DNA of 64,000 bases, from assembly GCF_035083965.1 (NCBI RefSeq), contig NC_089729.1, positions 15,860,964-15,924,963 of the forward strand, written 5' to 3'. Position 1 is the stretch's first letter, and the number at the start of each line of letters is the position of its first letter. The DNA is from Branchiostoma lanceolatum (taxonomy: Eukaryota; Chordata; Leptocardii; Amphioxiformes; Branchiostomatidae). Positions 1 through 11,685 of the stretch are shown one piece after another. The notes under the pieces are model-generated. The model did not search any database. It was given only the letters and a program-made list of their open reading frames with translations, and was not told the DNA's origin. The translations under genes were made by a program, and so were the position numbers.

Positions 1-1900
1 TGTAGTCAGCATAACTCAAGAACCTCTTGATGATGGATTACAATGATATTTGGTATGTGGGCGGGTGTTGGGAAGCCGAAATTCAAGGTCGATTTTGGGC
101 CCCCTGATATGTGACCTTGGTACTGCAGCAGAAATTCCATTTTTGTATCTTTTGACCTGGACGTGCTATGGTCTTGTTCAACTAGTGTCTACTGCACGTG
201 TTCTGTTGGGAGTAGCGTGTATTCACCAACTTTCGCGTAAATTATATCTATATTAAAGTTGGGCCAAGAATAGAATGGCATAGCACGGCAAAGTCGATGT
301 AGTGTGGCCCGCCCTTTAGAAACACTCGTATCGGCACTTGTGTACCATACTGTCTAACTCTTACATCTCTCACCATCGTAAGAATAGCCTAATAATGACA
401 AATATGAAAGAATACCATGTATCACAACATGAGCCTGTACATAAACATAGATAACAAAAATTAAAATAAATACACGAAGCAAACACAAGGTAGCTATAGT
501 GTACATAATATGCTGGTAATCATGTCCTTTGTACTGTACACAATTCTTGTTATTGCTCTTCATATACAAGTGATTGCATATTTGCTTGGAGGATTCTGAT
601 AATCATTTGTGTGTGTCGCATGTACTCACTGACAGCGTTTAGGTGGATATGGCATACCAGATTATACTAATGTCCTCTAGAGCTTTGTCACGAAAGTATT
701 TATCATCAGACAAGTGCGGATTTAACGCGACATTAAATCAGTATATAATTATCCCCAACCCACTTTATAATTGCGACTCATGTTTATTGATATAGAGATA
801 ATTGGTCAGGGAAAGCACATTTCAAATTTACTTCACACCAGCGGGAATAATCTGTTTCCATACTGCTCTACTATTAGTCACTATCATTAATGTTGGCGTC
901 AAGATAATTTCACGGCCAGCAAGCTTTAAAACCTACAGAAATAGCGCCTGTTTCCTAGTCTGTATATGATGTATTGTATAGAATCTATCTTTCTTTGCAC
1001 AAAACCAAGCTTGAGTGTAACGTTGTTTCGGCTCATGCCCACATCGATCATATGATAAACTACACAAGTGAAGCACGTCCAAAAAACATCCGTCCAGCAG
1101 AACTTTTAAATCTCCATAACGGTGACTGTATATCAATACCATCTTGCAGACATCAAGGTTTCCTTTAATTCTATGGTTTTACTTTCATGATACACGTCTG
1201 ACGTATTTAGTAGATACTATCAAATGTTGCAAGTATGACATTTTGCTTCAAATGGGCAAAGAAATAAGTCCAACTTCTACATAATCTTGGCAGTATACGT
1301 TTAACACACTCTGCTGCAATTCTCAACATATTACTGTCACGAACATGCGATCAAGAACCTTCTTACATTTGCGGTATTTACTTGCCCCCCTCCCTACAGA
1401 TATTTTTTTTATCTGTTGTTAAATGATAATCATTGATGAACATTATCACTAGAAAACATGCGATGTGCAGGAGCCAGAAGTAGAGATTACAAAAATTGAA
1501 TTATCTTGATAACTGGTACCCTAGCTACTTTATGGAAGGTGTTTTTTTTTTTTCATTTACTGCGAAATGAAAAACAAAATATATATTCTAATGACACTAT
1601 AGATGCGCATTTTATCAAGTAGAATTGTAGGTTACCTAATACTAAAAGAGTTCTGACAATGACATAACTTGTTATATCAAAATTTTAAAGCAAAATAATG
1701 TTGAAACAATTTATATCCTGTAGCCCTGCCTTGAACATGTACCCTAAACATGTAAACAAACATGAATTAAACATCTATCATATTGGCATCTTATTCATAA
1801 CATTTTCCTACGTCACAAAATTGCTGAAATGACAAAATGAGCACTTCCTCGATCTGTCACAAGTAGTTCTTAGCAAAAGATCATAGACATAAATTTTCTG
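1..1900. other. intergenic, no supported gene
   Basis: AT-rich non-coding sequence. Short open frames occur on both strands around 930-1170 but none has a recognisable domain, a good splice context or codon-like bias on one strand only. I see no tandem repeat or clear transposon end here. Confidence 0.5.
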
Positions 1901-2040
1901 CATTTGTCGACTCTGTATGGCAATGTTAGTGAAATGAAGGCTTTCGGGCCATTAACGCTAAAACAAATACCTCGACATCTCATACATGACAAATCACCTC
2001 TCGCGTCGTGGTCTATAATTACCATATCTTCTTCATGCAG

Positions 2041-2198
2041 GTATAGGTTTACACAAAGCCGTGCGAAAAGTATTAGAACATGCTACATTACAGGGAGAGT
2101 GGGTCGTAACCCAGGGAAGCGTACAGCTCTCGTCCGTAGCATTAAAAGAAGTTATTTCCGAAGGGATTTCCTCAGACTTTCTGCTCTACTGGCTGTAG
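2041..2198 (+). CDS. possible terminal coding exon, unknown protein
   Basis: A good 3' splice site (pyrimidine-rich run ending TTCATGCAG at 2040) is followed by about 50 open codons ending at TAG 2196-2198. The peptide begins IGLHKAVRKVLEHATLQGEW and ends DFLLYWL, with a helix-like mix of charged and aliphatic residues. The frame would need one base from a preceding exon. I do not recognise the product, and another frame across 1904-2275 is also open, so the coding call rests only on the splice site and residue composition. No partner exon was found nearby. Confidence 0.22.
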
Positions 2199-2459
2199 TT
2201 TTTCTGTTAAATCCTACTCTCCTCAAATACTGCTTTGAAGCATACGCAGTAGCACTGCTGTGTTGTTCGATATAACCAAGTCATCAGTCAGTATTAGAGT
2301 CTATACGTCAGGAGACTTGGATTCTACCAGGCCATTTCATCAGGTTATGTCTGTACTACATTATTTGCTTCATAGAAAAGCGGTAGAGTTCGCCCATGAG
2401 CCGATACATCTACAATTTACAAAGAAAACAGAAGATAGAGGACGTACCTTCTAAAGCTT

Positions 2460-3530
2460 CCCTTCTCTAGTAGCTACATGTCACATCGAGCTCTCCAAAC
2501 ACAGACATCAAACAAGCTTATCCGTTAGTACAGGTTCTCTCTCCAAGCAAAAGGCCCACATTCGGTAAGCAAGTCAAGAAAGCATCGTCACCACAAGCAA
2601 TCACCCAGTCTGCATGCCGTGTGCTTGGCCAAATAATCCACATACAAACTTCTAGGATTCTCGTGTTTAACCGAATCCTTTTATGATGGGTATACAGCGT
2701 CCCTACGGCATAGGATCCAACACACGTCCATATGAGCAGCCGTCTTTGTAAAACTACCAGAAGCCAGCTTCTATCACAGAATCTCGTTATCTCGACCTAA
2801 TTAATTTCTTTGGCTCTGCTGTCCTGTCACACTTCGTTCTAATCGCACTATCTCGGTGGTCGCCTCTCTAGCGGTTGATTTTCTGTCACATTCCGCGTTG
2901 ATTTAGAGGTCCGTGCCTTCGGTCGATACGAAAAGTGCCACCCAAAACATCGAATCCTAGATTACTGTCTCTGTCCATCACGGTCATGGACATCATGTAG
3001 ACACAAGTTTTACTACCAACATAAAACTTGGGCATTTACAAGATTCTATTAAGTACAGTGTTAAGGGAAAATAAGGAAGGAATGTTGAGGTGGGGATTAC
3101 AAGACATTATCCAAAATGAGGAATATGACCATTCATCATTCAACTGCGACCAATGATAATGTAGCAAAGCCGATGTTGACATGGATTGATATTTCTAATC
3201 TACGGTGATTTTATTACTTTTTCACTCTGGGTCCTATCTAAATATCACGTAATATGATTGAGTCTATATCTTCGACCGTAATTCTGGGCTTGGTTAGTAG
3301 AATAAAACTTCACTTTTTTGTTCTCTGCCTCAAAACTTACTTTAACTTGATATCAACAAGAGTTCGAAGATCTTACGCCTGCATGAAATATTTAGAGTTT
3401 CTCGTATATCTTGTTTAAATGTATTACATTTGCTCTGGATTCTGGTTTTGATTAACAGTACATGTGTCCATTGATCGCTTCGTGTCACTCAATCAGGCTC
3501 TACGATGAACTTGAAAGCATCGCGTTCTCC
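2460..3530. other. intergenic, nothing clear
   Basis: No gene, tandem repeat or transposon end that I can support. Short open frames (for example minus strand near 2830-2960) lack splice support. Confidence 0.45.
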
Positions 3531-3800
3531 CAGTCTGTTGGACGAGCTTTGGACCCGGGCCAAGCTAACCTTCCCATCCTGTCAGTCAGTGGGACCAGCT
3601 TTGGACCTGGGCCAAGCTAACCTTCCCATCCTGTCAGTCAGTGGGACCAGCTTTGAACCTGGGCCAAGCTAACCTTCCCACCCTACACCCAGTGTATGGG
3701 ACCAACTTTGCACCCAAGCCAAGCCAACCTTCCCATTCTGTCAGTCTGTGGAACCAACTTTGAACCCGGGCCAAGCTAACCTTCCCATCCTGCCAGTCTT
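3531..3800 (+). repeat. minisatellite, ~52-bp unit, ~5 copies
   Basis: Five head-to-tail copies of a unit containing GGGCCAAGCTAACCTTCCCA and GTCAGTCAGTGGGACCAGCT. Copies differ by scattered substitutions. The unit is not a multiple of three, so the minus-strand frame open across it is incidental. Confidence 0.9.
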
Positions 3801-4354
3801 CAGTTACACTATTTCCCCCCTCACATCCTACCACTCTACAACATTACAATAAGTACGGACAGACACGACAGACAAACAAACAGCACACTGAAAACAATAA
3901 AAACAGATCCGCTGCTGTTTTTACAAATCAATTTCCATAGTTTTGCGCAACCCTTCACGACGAGCTTCCATCATAGGCTCGAAAAGCAAGCTAGTTATGT
4001 GTTCTTTGGATGTCCGCGTCCAACGTTAGCGTACCACGTAGTACTTAGTTTATAGACCATCAAAGAACGTAGGACAACTCCATTTCTGACCGAAATAACA
4101 AGGACTCCGAGAAACGAACCCTGTGAACGTCAAGGCTAAACACATACAATTCTCAAGCGTTAAAGGCTAAATACTTTCAGTTCTCAAGAAAAAAAAAACA
4201 TTCCTAGGCCTGGTTGTCTGTAAGGTACATATCAACCTTGCCGATATTGCATGCGCAGTACACTACATCACGACAACAAATTCTTAGTTCTATTCAGTAT
4301 CGCAGATTTTTCCAACAGCTCTTCCTTTCCGAACTATTTAAAAAGAAAATAACA

Positions 4355-4362
4355 CTATAAAT
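4355..4362 (+). promoter_or_regulatory. TATA box candidate
   Basis: TATAAATA (from ACTATAAATATCGG) lies about 20 bases before the ATG of the small ORF at 4376. If used, transcription would start near 4385-4392, downstream of that ATG, so either a later start codon or another promoter would serve the ORF. No initiator was confirmed. Confidence 0.3.
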
Positions 4363-4375
4363 ATCGGCGTACTGA

Positions 4376-4537
4376 ATGGTTTTTACGTACCTAAATCAGC
4401 AGCAGCACAGTGAACCGTGGGACAGACGAGCCTGCGATGCTAACTACACTTCTTCTACGGCTGACTTGAAGGAGGCGATGCGGAACATAGCACTAAGACG
4501 CTGCTTCGCCGCACCAGAAGAATTTCAAGTTGTCTAG
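4376..4537 (+). CDS. small ORF (53 aa), unknown
   Basis: ATG at 4376 opens a 53-codon frame ending at TAG 4535-4537. Its first part is MVFTYLNQQQHSEPWD and it ends FAAPEEFQVV, with coding-like composition (Trp, Cys, balanced charges). It has no recognised domain, signal peptide or membrane segment. It follows a TATA-like box by only ~15 bases, an odd spacing. It may be an exon of a larger gene, a short peptide gene or chance; the opposite strand also has a partly open frame. Confidence 0.25.
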   Translation: MVFTYLNQQQHSEPWDRRACDANYTSSTADLKEAMRNIALRRCFAAPEEFQVV

Positions 4538-4559
4538 CGGAAAGAGGGAATGATAAGGC

Positions 4560-4930
4560 TCTCTGACTCATGAATCTTGCCGGGCTGACAGGTGTTATCA
4601 TCCGTTTTACCTGGGCAGTACTAGGCTTCTGTTCACGGCAGCAGTGAAGCGTGAAGGCTTCTTACGGTGAGCCTCGGTGGAAGAGAAATTGTCGCCGCAA
4701 GTTTCTTCTCCTCAAGCTATCTGCTTTTCTTTCTTTCTTTATTGGGATGGGAGTGGTGGGGGCATGCAGCATTTCCTTCAATACTGTCTGCTACCATGTT
4801 ATTGATATGTCAGATTTAAGAAATTACAATCATAACCAATTAAGATAACACAAAATACACTTGGTTTGACACAAACAAACATGTCTATGTATTTCACTAT
4901 TTCCGGCGTATTTTGCCATACAATTAGTCA
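4560..4930. other. intergenic
   Basis: Low-information sequence after the small ORF. A GTG-initiated 65-codon frame at 4651-4848 has no domain and is not annotated. A splice-donor-like ACG/GTGAGC occurs near 4660. Confidence 0.4.
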
Positions 4931-4937
4931 AGCCATA

Positions 4938-5040
4938 AGCCTGACTAAATCGCGCTCCTAGCGGCCGGCCCGACGGTTACCGCCCACTGTGGGAGGGGGT
5001 CATTAACCCCAGCCAGCGAGAGATTGTGTCAACACAAGCT
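4938..5040 (+). repeat. inverted repeat arm, left copy
   Basis: About 100 bases containing AGCCTGACTAAATCGCGCTC, GGGGGTCATTAACC and AGCGAGAGATTGTGT. The reverse complement recurs at 6109-6187. The two arms face each other across ~1.07 kb, as would the ends of a non-autonomous DNA element or two opposed copies of one dispersed repeat. Confidence 0.6.
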
Positions 5041-6032
5041 AGTCAAACCATAATTGTTCTAAAATCATAGGATTCTATAACTACATATTGAACAATTCTT
5101 ATGGCACGCGTATTTGGTAACCTACAAACAGCAGGGAAAATACTTAATACGCAGCAGAAAGCACAAATGTATGTCTGAGCATCAATTACGTTTTGTAGTG
5201 AAGTACGAGAAAAACAGCTTGGATGGGAGAAGAGTGAGAATTGATGTTTTAAAAGGGCAAAGCAATTAAGATGTTATCACTTAGTTCATACTGACACAGC
5301 ACACCTGGCCTTCGTTGATTAAGCGTAATGATGGCAATCTGAACTGAAGACTGACTTTTGGCAACATAAAAACACCGCACAAAATCATAGGACTAGTAAA
5401 TATAGATATTTGGGGAGCGTACAATTGTCATCGAAGTTGTCCATTATACAGCACAGTTTGTTTCAATAAACGAGTCTATGTAACCGGTGCATTGTCAATG
5501 TCTATGTTGGGCAGCCAGTTATTGAACCACTACAGCAGCAGAACACAGTGGACTACTATCAAGTAAACGGTCTACAGATTGAGGTATGTCCTTCTTGTAT
5601 TTTTTGTGCATGGTCTGGTGTTCAGATTTTTATAATATAAGTGAATGGACAGACGATAAAAGGGCCAAACTTCTCAAGGTAAATTGGATGATTGTTGAAA
5701 GTGACAAATATCATCCTAACGATGTGGGGGACTGATGACTGGCGACGGTTGCTTGTTGTTCCTCATATTTTGTGAGAAGGAATACCATTCAGCACCAAGG
5801 GCAGCACTGTTGTTGCAAGACAACCAATTGTGTGTATTTGTTTTAGTCTGACGCAGGAAATGTCTTTGAAAGAACTTCAAATATAGGTCAACTATGCGGA
5901 GCTGCAGCTAGTTTGTTCTCACCGCTTTCTTGCTCCATTTGATAACCGTCTCCTGATGATGGCGTAATGGTAGTGGGCCGACGCCTTGCGGGCAACATTA
6001 TAATCATTCTGGGCGGGAAGACTTCATGTCTG
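5041..6032. other. sequence between inverted arms, no gene
   Basis: No supported coding region. The stretch has no transposase-like frame, so if the arms bound an element it is non-autonomous. Confidence 0.45.
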
Positions 6033-6308
6033 TGATTGGTCAGTTGGATAATGCTTCGAAAATTCCTATTGGTAGAAATGCAACCCCTACTGACCAATTG
6101 TACCGTAGCCTGTGTTTACACAAGCTCTCGCTGACGTAGGTTCATGACCCCCGCCGGTCGCTAAGAGCACGACTTAGTCAGGCTAAATTGCACCGTGGCA
6201 GCAATATAACACCCATGGCAAGGCTATACCCCGTCAATCAAATTTTACCTATCTGCGATTGGATATTTTTGTCCAATCATATTAGCGATAGCCATTGTGT
6301 TAGCCAAT
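6033..6308. promoter_or_regulatory. cluster of six CCAAT/ATTGG boxes
   Basis: ATTGG or CCAAT occurs at 6035, 6068, 6094, 6258, 6273 and 6304, with a GGGCGGGAAG GC/E2F-like site at 6011. Paired CCAAT boxes ~30 bases apart are typical of NF-Y-bound promoters. No first exon was identified next to it, and part of the cluster overlaps the inverted-repeat region, so it may be carried by a mobile element. Confidence 0.35.
6109..6187 (-). repeat. inverted repeat arm, right copy
   Basis: Reverse complement of the 4938-5040 arm, including GACCCCCGCCGGTCGC and CTTAGTCAGGCT. Slightly shorter than its partner and diverged at several positions. Confidence 0.6.
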
Positions 6309-6399
6309 CAACATCAAGTATATTTTTGCCCATATCAACGAAGTCTCTGCAGTTTGCACGCTTAGAACAAGGGGTCGCTGCAAGACCGTCAACTGAATC

Positions 6400-6446
6400 T
6401 GCAGCCTGGATGCCACACATGTTAGCCTTAGTCCACTCCCCTCGAT
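6400..6446 (+). repeat. solo end of foldback MITE family
   Basis: GCAGCCTGGATGCCACACAT followed by GTTAGCC and CCACTCCCC matches one arm of the foldback element at 26641-26769, diverged at about one base in four. It has no second arm nearby, so it is a truncated copy. Confidence 0.4.
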
Positions 6447-6449
6447 TGC

Positions 6450-7725
6450 TAAGTGCCGTGAAATATAGTACTAATTTTCAAGTTGGTGCTGTACAATGAT
6501 TACAGTGGCTTACAAGTTCATGTAATTCCTGTATGTGCAGGCAGAGCGAGCCCATGAGGTTGTATCCATCTCAGCACCTGTACCGAGGAAGGAAAGCTGC
6601 AAGTTGGGACACTTTTGGATAGTTCTTCGAAGAAACTTTGTTCCGGCTAACCATATAAAGTCAAGTGCTGAATGTATTGTTCCCGGCTCTCAAAATGTGA
6701 CTGGTATGTCCTGATAAAGACCAGGACGTAGCGGCCTCTTGCAGTTTATTCACAAAGTGTCACTGTCAGTCGACTGAGAGGCCGGAGACACGTCGAGATG
6801 TTCTACACACCCATCGTGGCAATAATGAAAGCCTTACACATTGCTGTACATCGCCGATTTTATATCCGCGTGAAACTTCTCTGATAGAAGTGACCGGGTA
6901 GAAGAAAAGAAAACAAGATGTCATAAAACTAGTTGTAGTTTCGAGCGCACAAACATACTTCTATCTCTAACTTTGTACATGCGGGATTTTTATCGAACGA
7001 GTAGGTAAATTGTATACTGAATCATAGCGAAGGGTTTAAGAAAATCGTGTAATGGTATTGCAGTACCAACCATAGTTGACAGATGTCGTTGTGATACTGT
7101 CTACAATAACATTGGAACCATTTGGGGTACATGTATGCAGGGCCAAACGCGTGATTCTTTTAAGCCTGCTTGCACGAGAAAACAATGTATTGGTGATACA
7201 ACATAGATAATAAAAGATACTGAGCATAAAATCATATTGTCTATTAAAACATTTTTATACAGAAAAATACATCTAAATTTTGAAACTACCTATCAAAATA
7301 AATGATGTTAATTCTTAAACACATAGACTTCTGTCACAAGTACTGTCAAAACTAAAGTGGTACAATTGTATTAGCCTATAAAAACTAGTCTAGAAGTTCA
7401 GTGGTTCATGCATGTCAGTATGATTGTTATTAAAACATAGTCAACTGGGTATAATCATATAAAACATACTAAAAACATATTGTTACTTTTCTTTTAAACT
7501 GGCCAAACATCTTCATCTATTTGATAAGTTATGAAATTATAAACTCATAGATATCGGAACAAGAGGCATTCCATAGTTTGCATCTGCAACAGTATGAGTG
7601 AATAAATAGTTGTCATGTGCTGCTATCCACAAGTGAAACTGATCATGCATAACTACACCTACATGTATATGTCTACATGTAATACCCTAAACATGCAAAT
7701 ACATTAGCTATACAGTTGTACATAG
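6450..7725. other. intergenic
   Basis: AT-rich, no supported gene. A short minus-strand frame at 7036-7227 has no features. Confidence 0.45.
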
Positions 7726-7728
7726 GGG

Positions 7729-8045
7729 GTGTCCCTGTGGTGTAGTTGGTCTGCAATTCTGTCTCTCACCACATCTAGTTCAAATTACTTGGACCAGAAG
7801 GACTGGGGTTCAAGCCCCAGGTAGGACACATCTGGACAAGAGGCGCATTGAGTCATACCAAAGACTTTATAAAAATGGTACATACTTCTGAAACAGTGTG
7901 GAAGTTAAACACACTTCACTGCCAGTGGACTAGCCCCCTGCTACAGTGATTGCACCAGTGTGGCCCAGGGCTATGAAACGGAGATGGGCACCGCCCTATA
8001 CATCAATAATGCTGCAATAATGGTGTGGGAGGATTTTAACTAACT
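7729..8045 (+). mobile_element. tRNA-derived SINE with tRNA-Leu-like head
   Basis: Positions 7729-7829 fold like a tRNA with a long variable arm: 5' GTGTCCC pairs with 3' GGACAC, an A-box (TGGTGTAGTTGG) and a B-box (GGGGTTCAAGCCCC) are both present. A non-tRNA body follows, with GAGTCATACCAAAGACT and GAAACGGAGATGGGCACCGC. The same body occurs at 45395-45652 behind a different tRNA-like head. Not called a functional tRNA because of the fused body and poor anticodon arm. Confidence 0.75.
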
Positions 8046-8884
8046 CAACTAATACAGTACAGTTGTCCATATATGTACTGTATAAAGGGTATGCAAACTT
8101 ATCTACAGACACTGAGATAGTCCTACTGTTTTGGAACTGTCCTGTTCCCTGTCAATATCTATTTGAGAAGTATAGTAGATCAGGTGCCTCTTAATGTTCC
8201 TATGCACCAGTGTTCATATGCCATGGAAATGACTCCATGTATTGTTCCCCATATCACAGAATGAGGTCAGAAGTTGGGAATGATATGTGTATCAGCAAGG
8301 AGGTTAAATATGTCTATACACCAAACCTCCTTGGTATCAGTTAGGCTTGCTAGCCACACATGACTAGATTAGGATGGCATCCGCGTGTGCATAAATTTTT
8401 GTCTGTTTCCAAAATAAAAGTTTGCGACCATACTATAAATTGTACAAAGAAGCTGGAAAATGAGCAAATATATGAGGTAGATTGCAAAAAAACACAGTAG
8501 AATTTGTGTATTGGAAAATGGATACTAATGTCTTAGAACGCATTTTTTGCTATCTGTACTGATGTTGTCATAAACGTACTCCTAATGTCAAAAATAAAGA
8601 ATTTAGGGTCTGGTATAGGATGTTGTGTTCAGTCACTTGTCCAACCTTTCAGACCACTTATATATTAGTTAGATTTCATAATGAATACAATTTTTTTGCA
8701 TGCTCGCATCAGTTCTGGGGTGCCTAGAGGATGTCATTCATATAATCAAATTAGCCTTACCTAACTTAAATATACTTGTGGACATACAATTACACAACAG
8801 GTAAGTTAGATGTACCTGAATGTCATCCCTGCTTTTTTTAGTCCTTATTTTTACTATTTTCCTCTACATCTATAACTGTAATCA
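8046..8884. other. 3' flank/3'UTR region of the zinc-finger gene
   Basis: Downstream (minus sense) of the zinc-finger stop codon. It contains a short palindrome at 8296-8337 built on CAAGGAGGTT / AACCTCCTTG, a motif also seen at 24669-24707. I did not identify a clear polyadenylation signal. Confidence 0.4.
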
Positions 8885-10651
8885 TCACTCCTGTGCTGTT
8901 TTCTCTGTATCTTGTGGTTCTTTGTTTTTACATGTGTGGATCTGGAGATAGGACTCTTCAGTAGTTTTGTACCCACAGTCCTCACAATGGAAGAACTTCT
9001 GCTCAGTGTGAATGTGGGTCTTCATGTGTTTTGCCAATAGCCTCTTTTGAACAGTTCTGTACCCACATTCCCCACACATGAAGGGCTTGTTCCCATTATG
9101 AGTAGCCATGTGGGCTGCAAGCGCCGTCTTGTAAGCCGACCTGTAGCCACACACGTCACATCCAAACGGTTTCTCCCCAGTGTGTTTCCTCATGTGAATA
9201 ACCAGAGCACTGTTACTTGGCGCCTTGTACCAACACTCCTGACATACGTGTCGGCTGTTATCGGCAGACTTCCTTCTAGATTTCGCCGGACTGTCGGACT
9301 CTGTAGTTTGACTTCTTTTGGACAAGTTCTGCCAGATTGCCATCGCTTCTTCGGATGTGGTCACAGTGCAGGTGGGCTGCTGGGTTCCTAACAGGGAGTC
9401 GTTTGAAGAAGATCCTTCTGTTCCCAGGGCCTCTAAAAGGACAGGGCACGACATTGTTGTCGTCCCTACCGCATCCAAAGCCTGGAGCGCTGGGTTGGAC
9501 AGGGGGGGAGAAACACCTGGCAGCGTCTGCAGGTAGCCTGGTGGTCTTGAAGAATCAGAGTTAAAGAACTCTTGTTGGCTGTATACGGCCAAATTCTCTA
9601 CTGGTCTTGCTACACCAGTACTAGTGGTACCGGTATCTTTGTGTCCAGTATTGGGAGATGTGGGGTTGTTTGATGTGTCCATTATCAATTCTGGCATATC
9701 TGTTTCTATCCCGGATGTTTCCTGGACTTGTGTACTGTCAGACACAACACTTGGACCCAAACCTCCTTTGGTATAGTTGTTTGTCTCCATGTTTATCAAT
9801 CCTTTAGTTCTCTGTACTTCCTCTGGTTGGGAAGTACTACTTCCAACGTTCCGACTGGAATCTGGCTGAACAGTTGCTCCTTCTTCAACTACTCGAATCT
9901 CCTGTGTTGTCACAACTGTACAAGTGGCTTCTACGGGTGATTCCTTCTCTTGGATGTCCCTCTGCACACAGGTATCTGGCCCAGTGTTGTTCTCAGGTGG
10001 TGACAGCACTCTTTGCACATCTGTGCTAGAGAGGGAATCAGGAGTGTTACACGCAGGCGGTCCCTTGCTACTCGTATGTCTGCCTCTCTGGACAGGGCTC
10101 GGTTGTGGTCTGGAATGTTGGGGTGTGTGCACTGCTGCACCAGTGGTTGCTCCTGTGCTGGGAGCATCTTCTTGTCTTCCAGGTTCCGGTTCGTCATCTT
10201 CCACCACTATCACATCAGCTGTGTCTTCTTCAGCGGGAGGGGTTTTCTGCACAGGCAGGCTTCTGGCATTCTCCCCTGAACTCGTCGTCTGCTTACCAAA
10301 GCTGCCATCCTTCTGGCCACTCCCTCTCCTTTCTCTTTCCACGCATGATGCACTTCTCTTGGTGCTGATAGGTGGTGCTGGTGTAGTGTTCCTACCCTCC
10401 TGTCCTGGAGCAGGTCTTGTGACAGTTGTTGTTGTACTGTGTTCTCTCTGTAAGTTGGCACACGCAGCCCTCCTCCCCCTGCTGTACTCCTCTATCATGA
10501 CATCACACAGCAGGCTGATGAGGTCCTCCCGACTGCTGGAGTCTGTGACGGGGTGGATGTTCCTCCTCCCCAGCTCCAGGATCAGCTCCTCTACGTACAG
10601 CCTGGGCAGGACCGCCAGGGTCACCTCTCGAGACAGACCACACACCATCAT
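8885..10651 (-). CDS. C2H2 zinc-finger protein, 588 aa, last coding exon
   Basis: One long frame encodes a probable nuclear DNA-binding protein. Residues ~10-52 form a helix-rich, SAP-like segment (LPRLYVEELILELGRRN ... REDLISLL); that likeness is my inference. Residues ~60-450 are low-complexity, rich in Ser/Thr/Pro/Glu. A basic PAKSRRK stretch (~455) could be a nuclear signal. Fingers at ~470-490, 498-518 and 526-546 are complete C-x2-C-x12-H-x3-H, with a TGEKPF linker after the first; the fourth (~556-572) lacks its second zinc-binding His. The ATG at 10651 is first in frame: a 3' splice site (CGTTTCAG) sits 10 bases upstream, and the frame through the upstream exon reaches a stop without another Met. 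No vertebrate orthologue is assigned. Confidence 0.9.
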   Translation of the reverse strand: MMVCGLSREVTLAVLPRLYVEELILELGRRNIHPVTDSSSREDLISLLCDVMIEEYSRGRRAACANLQREHSTTTTVTRPAPGQEGRNTTPAPPISTKRSASCVERERRGSGQKDGSFGKQTTSSGENARSLPVQKTPPAEEDTADVIVVEDDEPEPGRQEDAPSTGATTGAAVHTPQHSRPQPSPVQRGRHTSSKGPPACNTPDSLSSTDVQRVLSPPENNTGPDTCVQRDIQEKESPVEATCTVVTTQEIRVVEEGATVQPDSSRNVGSSTSQPEEVQRTKGLINMETNNYTKGGLGPSVVSDSTQVQETSGIETDMPELIMDTSNNPTSPNTGHKDTGTTSTGVARPVENLAVYSQQEFFNSDSSRPPGYLQTLPGVSPPLSNPALQALDAVGTTTMSCPVLLEALGTEGSSSNDSLLGTQQPTCTVTTSEEAMAIWQNLSKRSQTTESDSPAKSRRKSADNSRHVCQECWYKAPSNSALVIHMRKHTGEKPFGCDVCGYRSAYKTALAAHMATHNGNKPFMCGECGYRTVQKRLLAKHMKTHIHTEQKFFHCEDCGYKTTEESYLQIHTCKNKEPQDTEKTAQE

Positions 10652-10815
10652 CGTAGCCAGCCTGAAACGATATTACAAGGATACATTAATGAAGGCAACA
10701 CTACTACAGTACTACTACTACAGTATTGTCAGTCAGACTATACCAGGGTCACCTCTCAAGGCAGACCACACACCATCATCGTAGCCAGCCTGAAATGATA
10801 TTACAAGGATACGTT
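10614..10815 (-). repeat. tandem duplication of the zinc-finger exon edge
   Basis: About 75 bases spanning the splice acceptor, ATG and first codons (10614-10690) recur at 10742-10815 with few changes, ~128 bases upstream in the intron. Shorter echoes (GATATTACAAGGATACATT and GATGAAGGTAACACTACTAC) lie near 10890-10915 and 11038-11060. The second copy keeps the acceptor-like TTTCAG and ATGATGG, giving a decoy exon start. Confidence 0.8.
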
Positions 10816-11685
10816 GATGAAGGTTAGACATCCAGGTAGTAAGATACGCCAAAAATAGTAACTCAAGCAACTGGATAAAAATTTTGAAACAGTCAGACTG
10901 ATATTACAAGGATACATTGAAAATTTTCAAAACAGAATGTTCTCTTAGACACCTGATATAGGTTACACATTGTACAATATTCTGTGACATTGATTAAGAT
11001 GCTGTGACGGATGTGATATCACGAAAAAAAGGGTACACTGATGAAGGTAACACTACTACTAGTTCACTACTGTCATTCAGAATATACAGACTAAGACAAA
11101 TACTGCGCAACACAAAAGATACAATACATAATGTTCAGAAAAAACAGTTCAAGAGATCTAAAAGACAACTCACTTAATGTTCAAGTAACAGTTCAAGTTT
11201 GTTTGGTTGGGTCTACTGCATTTCTTTGGCGTCTTTTGTATCCCAAGTTTTCCCAGTTTTGAAAGACAAAGGTCAGACATCTACTAGGTAATTGATATTG
11301 AATGTAGTACTCTCATAAAACCAATTTCCGCCTACATTCATGTACAGTGTCCTGTTATTTAGCCTTGTAATGAAGGTGTGATGACCTCTTGTTATAAATT
11401 TGGTCACAAGCAGATCAAGAAAGTAAGCAAAACAGAATGTTTCCCTTCCCCTAATATGGTATGGGATAATATAATATATATATATAATCATAATACAACA
11501 CAATTACAATACAATATCATACAATTCCTTTGAATAAGTATACATTCATTTTGTGAACTGTTGCAATGGCCAAGGGGATAGAGCATTCAAATCCGGCAGG
11601 GTCTTTTTAAAAATCATATGACTGAATAGGGAAAAGTACATTATATTAAGAATCAACCTGTTCTGAACTAAAAAAACGTACTCAC

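Noticed and set aside
7729..7829. Functional tRNA-Leu gene
   Set aside because: Fused to a SINE body shared with another copy, with imperfect arms.
9924..10784. 286-codon open frame on the plus strand opposite the zinc-finger gene
   Set aside because: It is the complement of the low-complexity coding part of the zinc-finger exon; no domain and no splice support.
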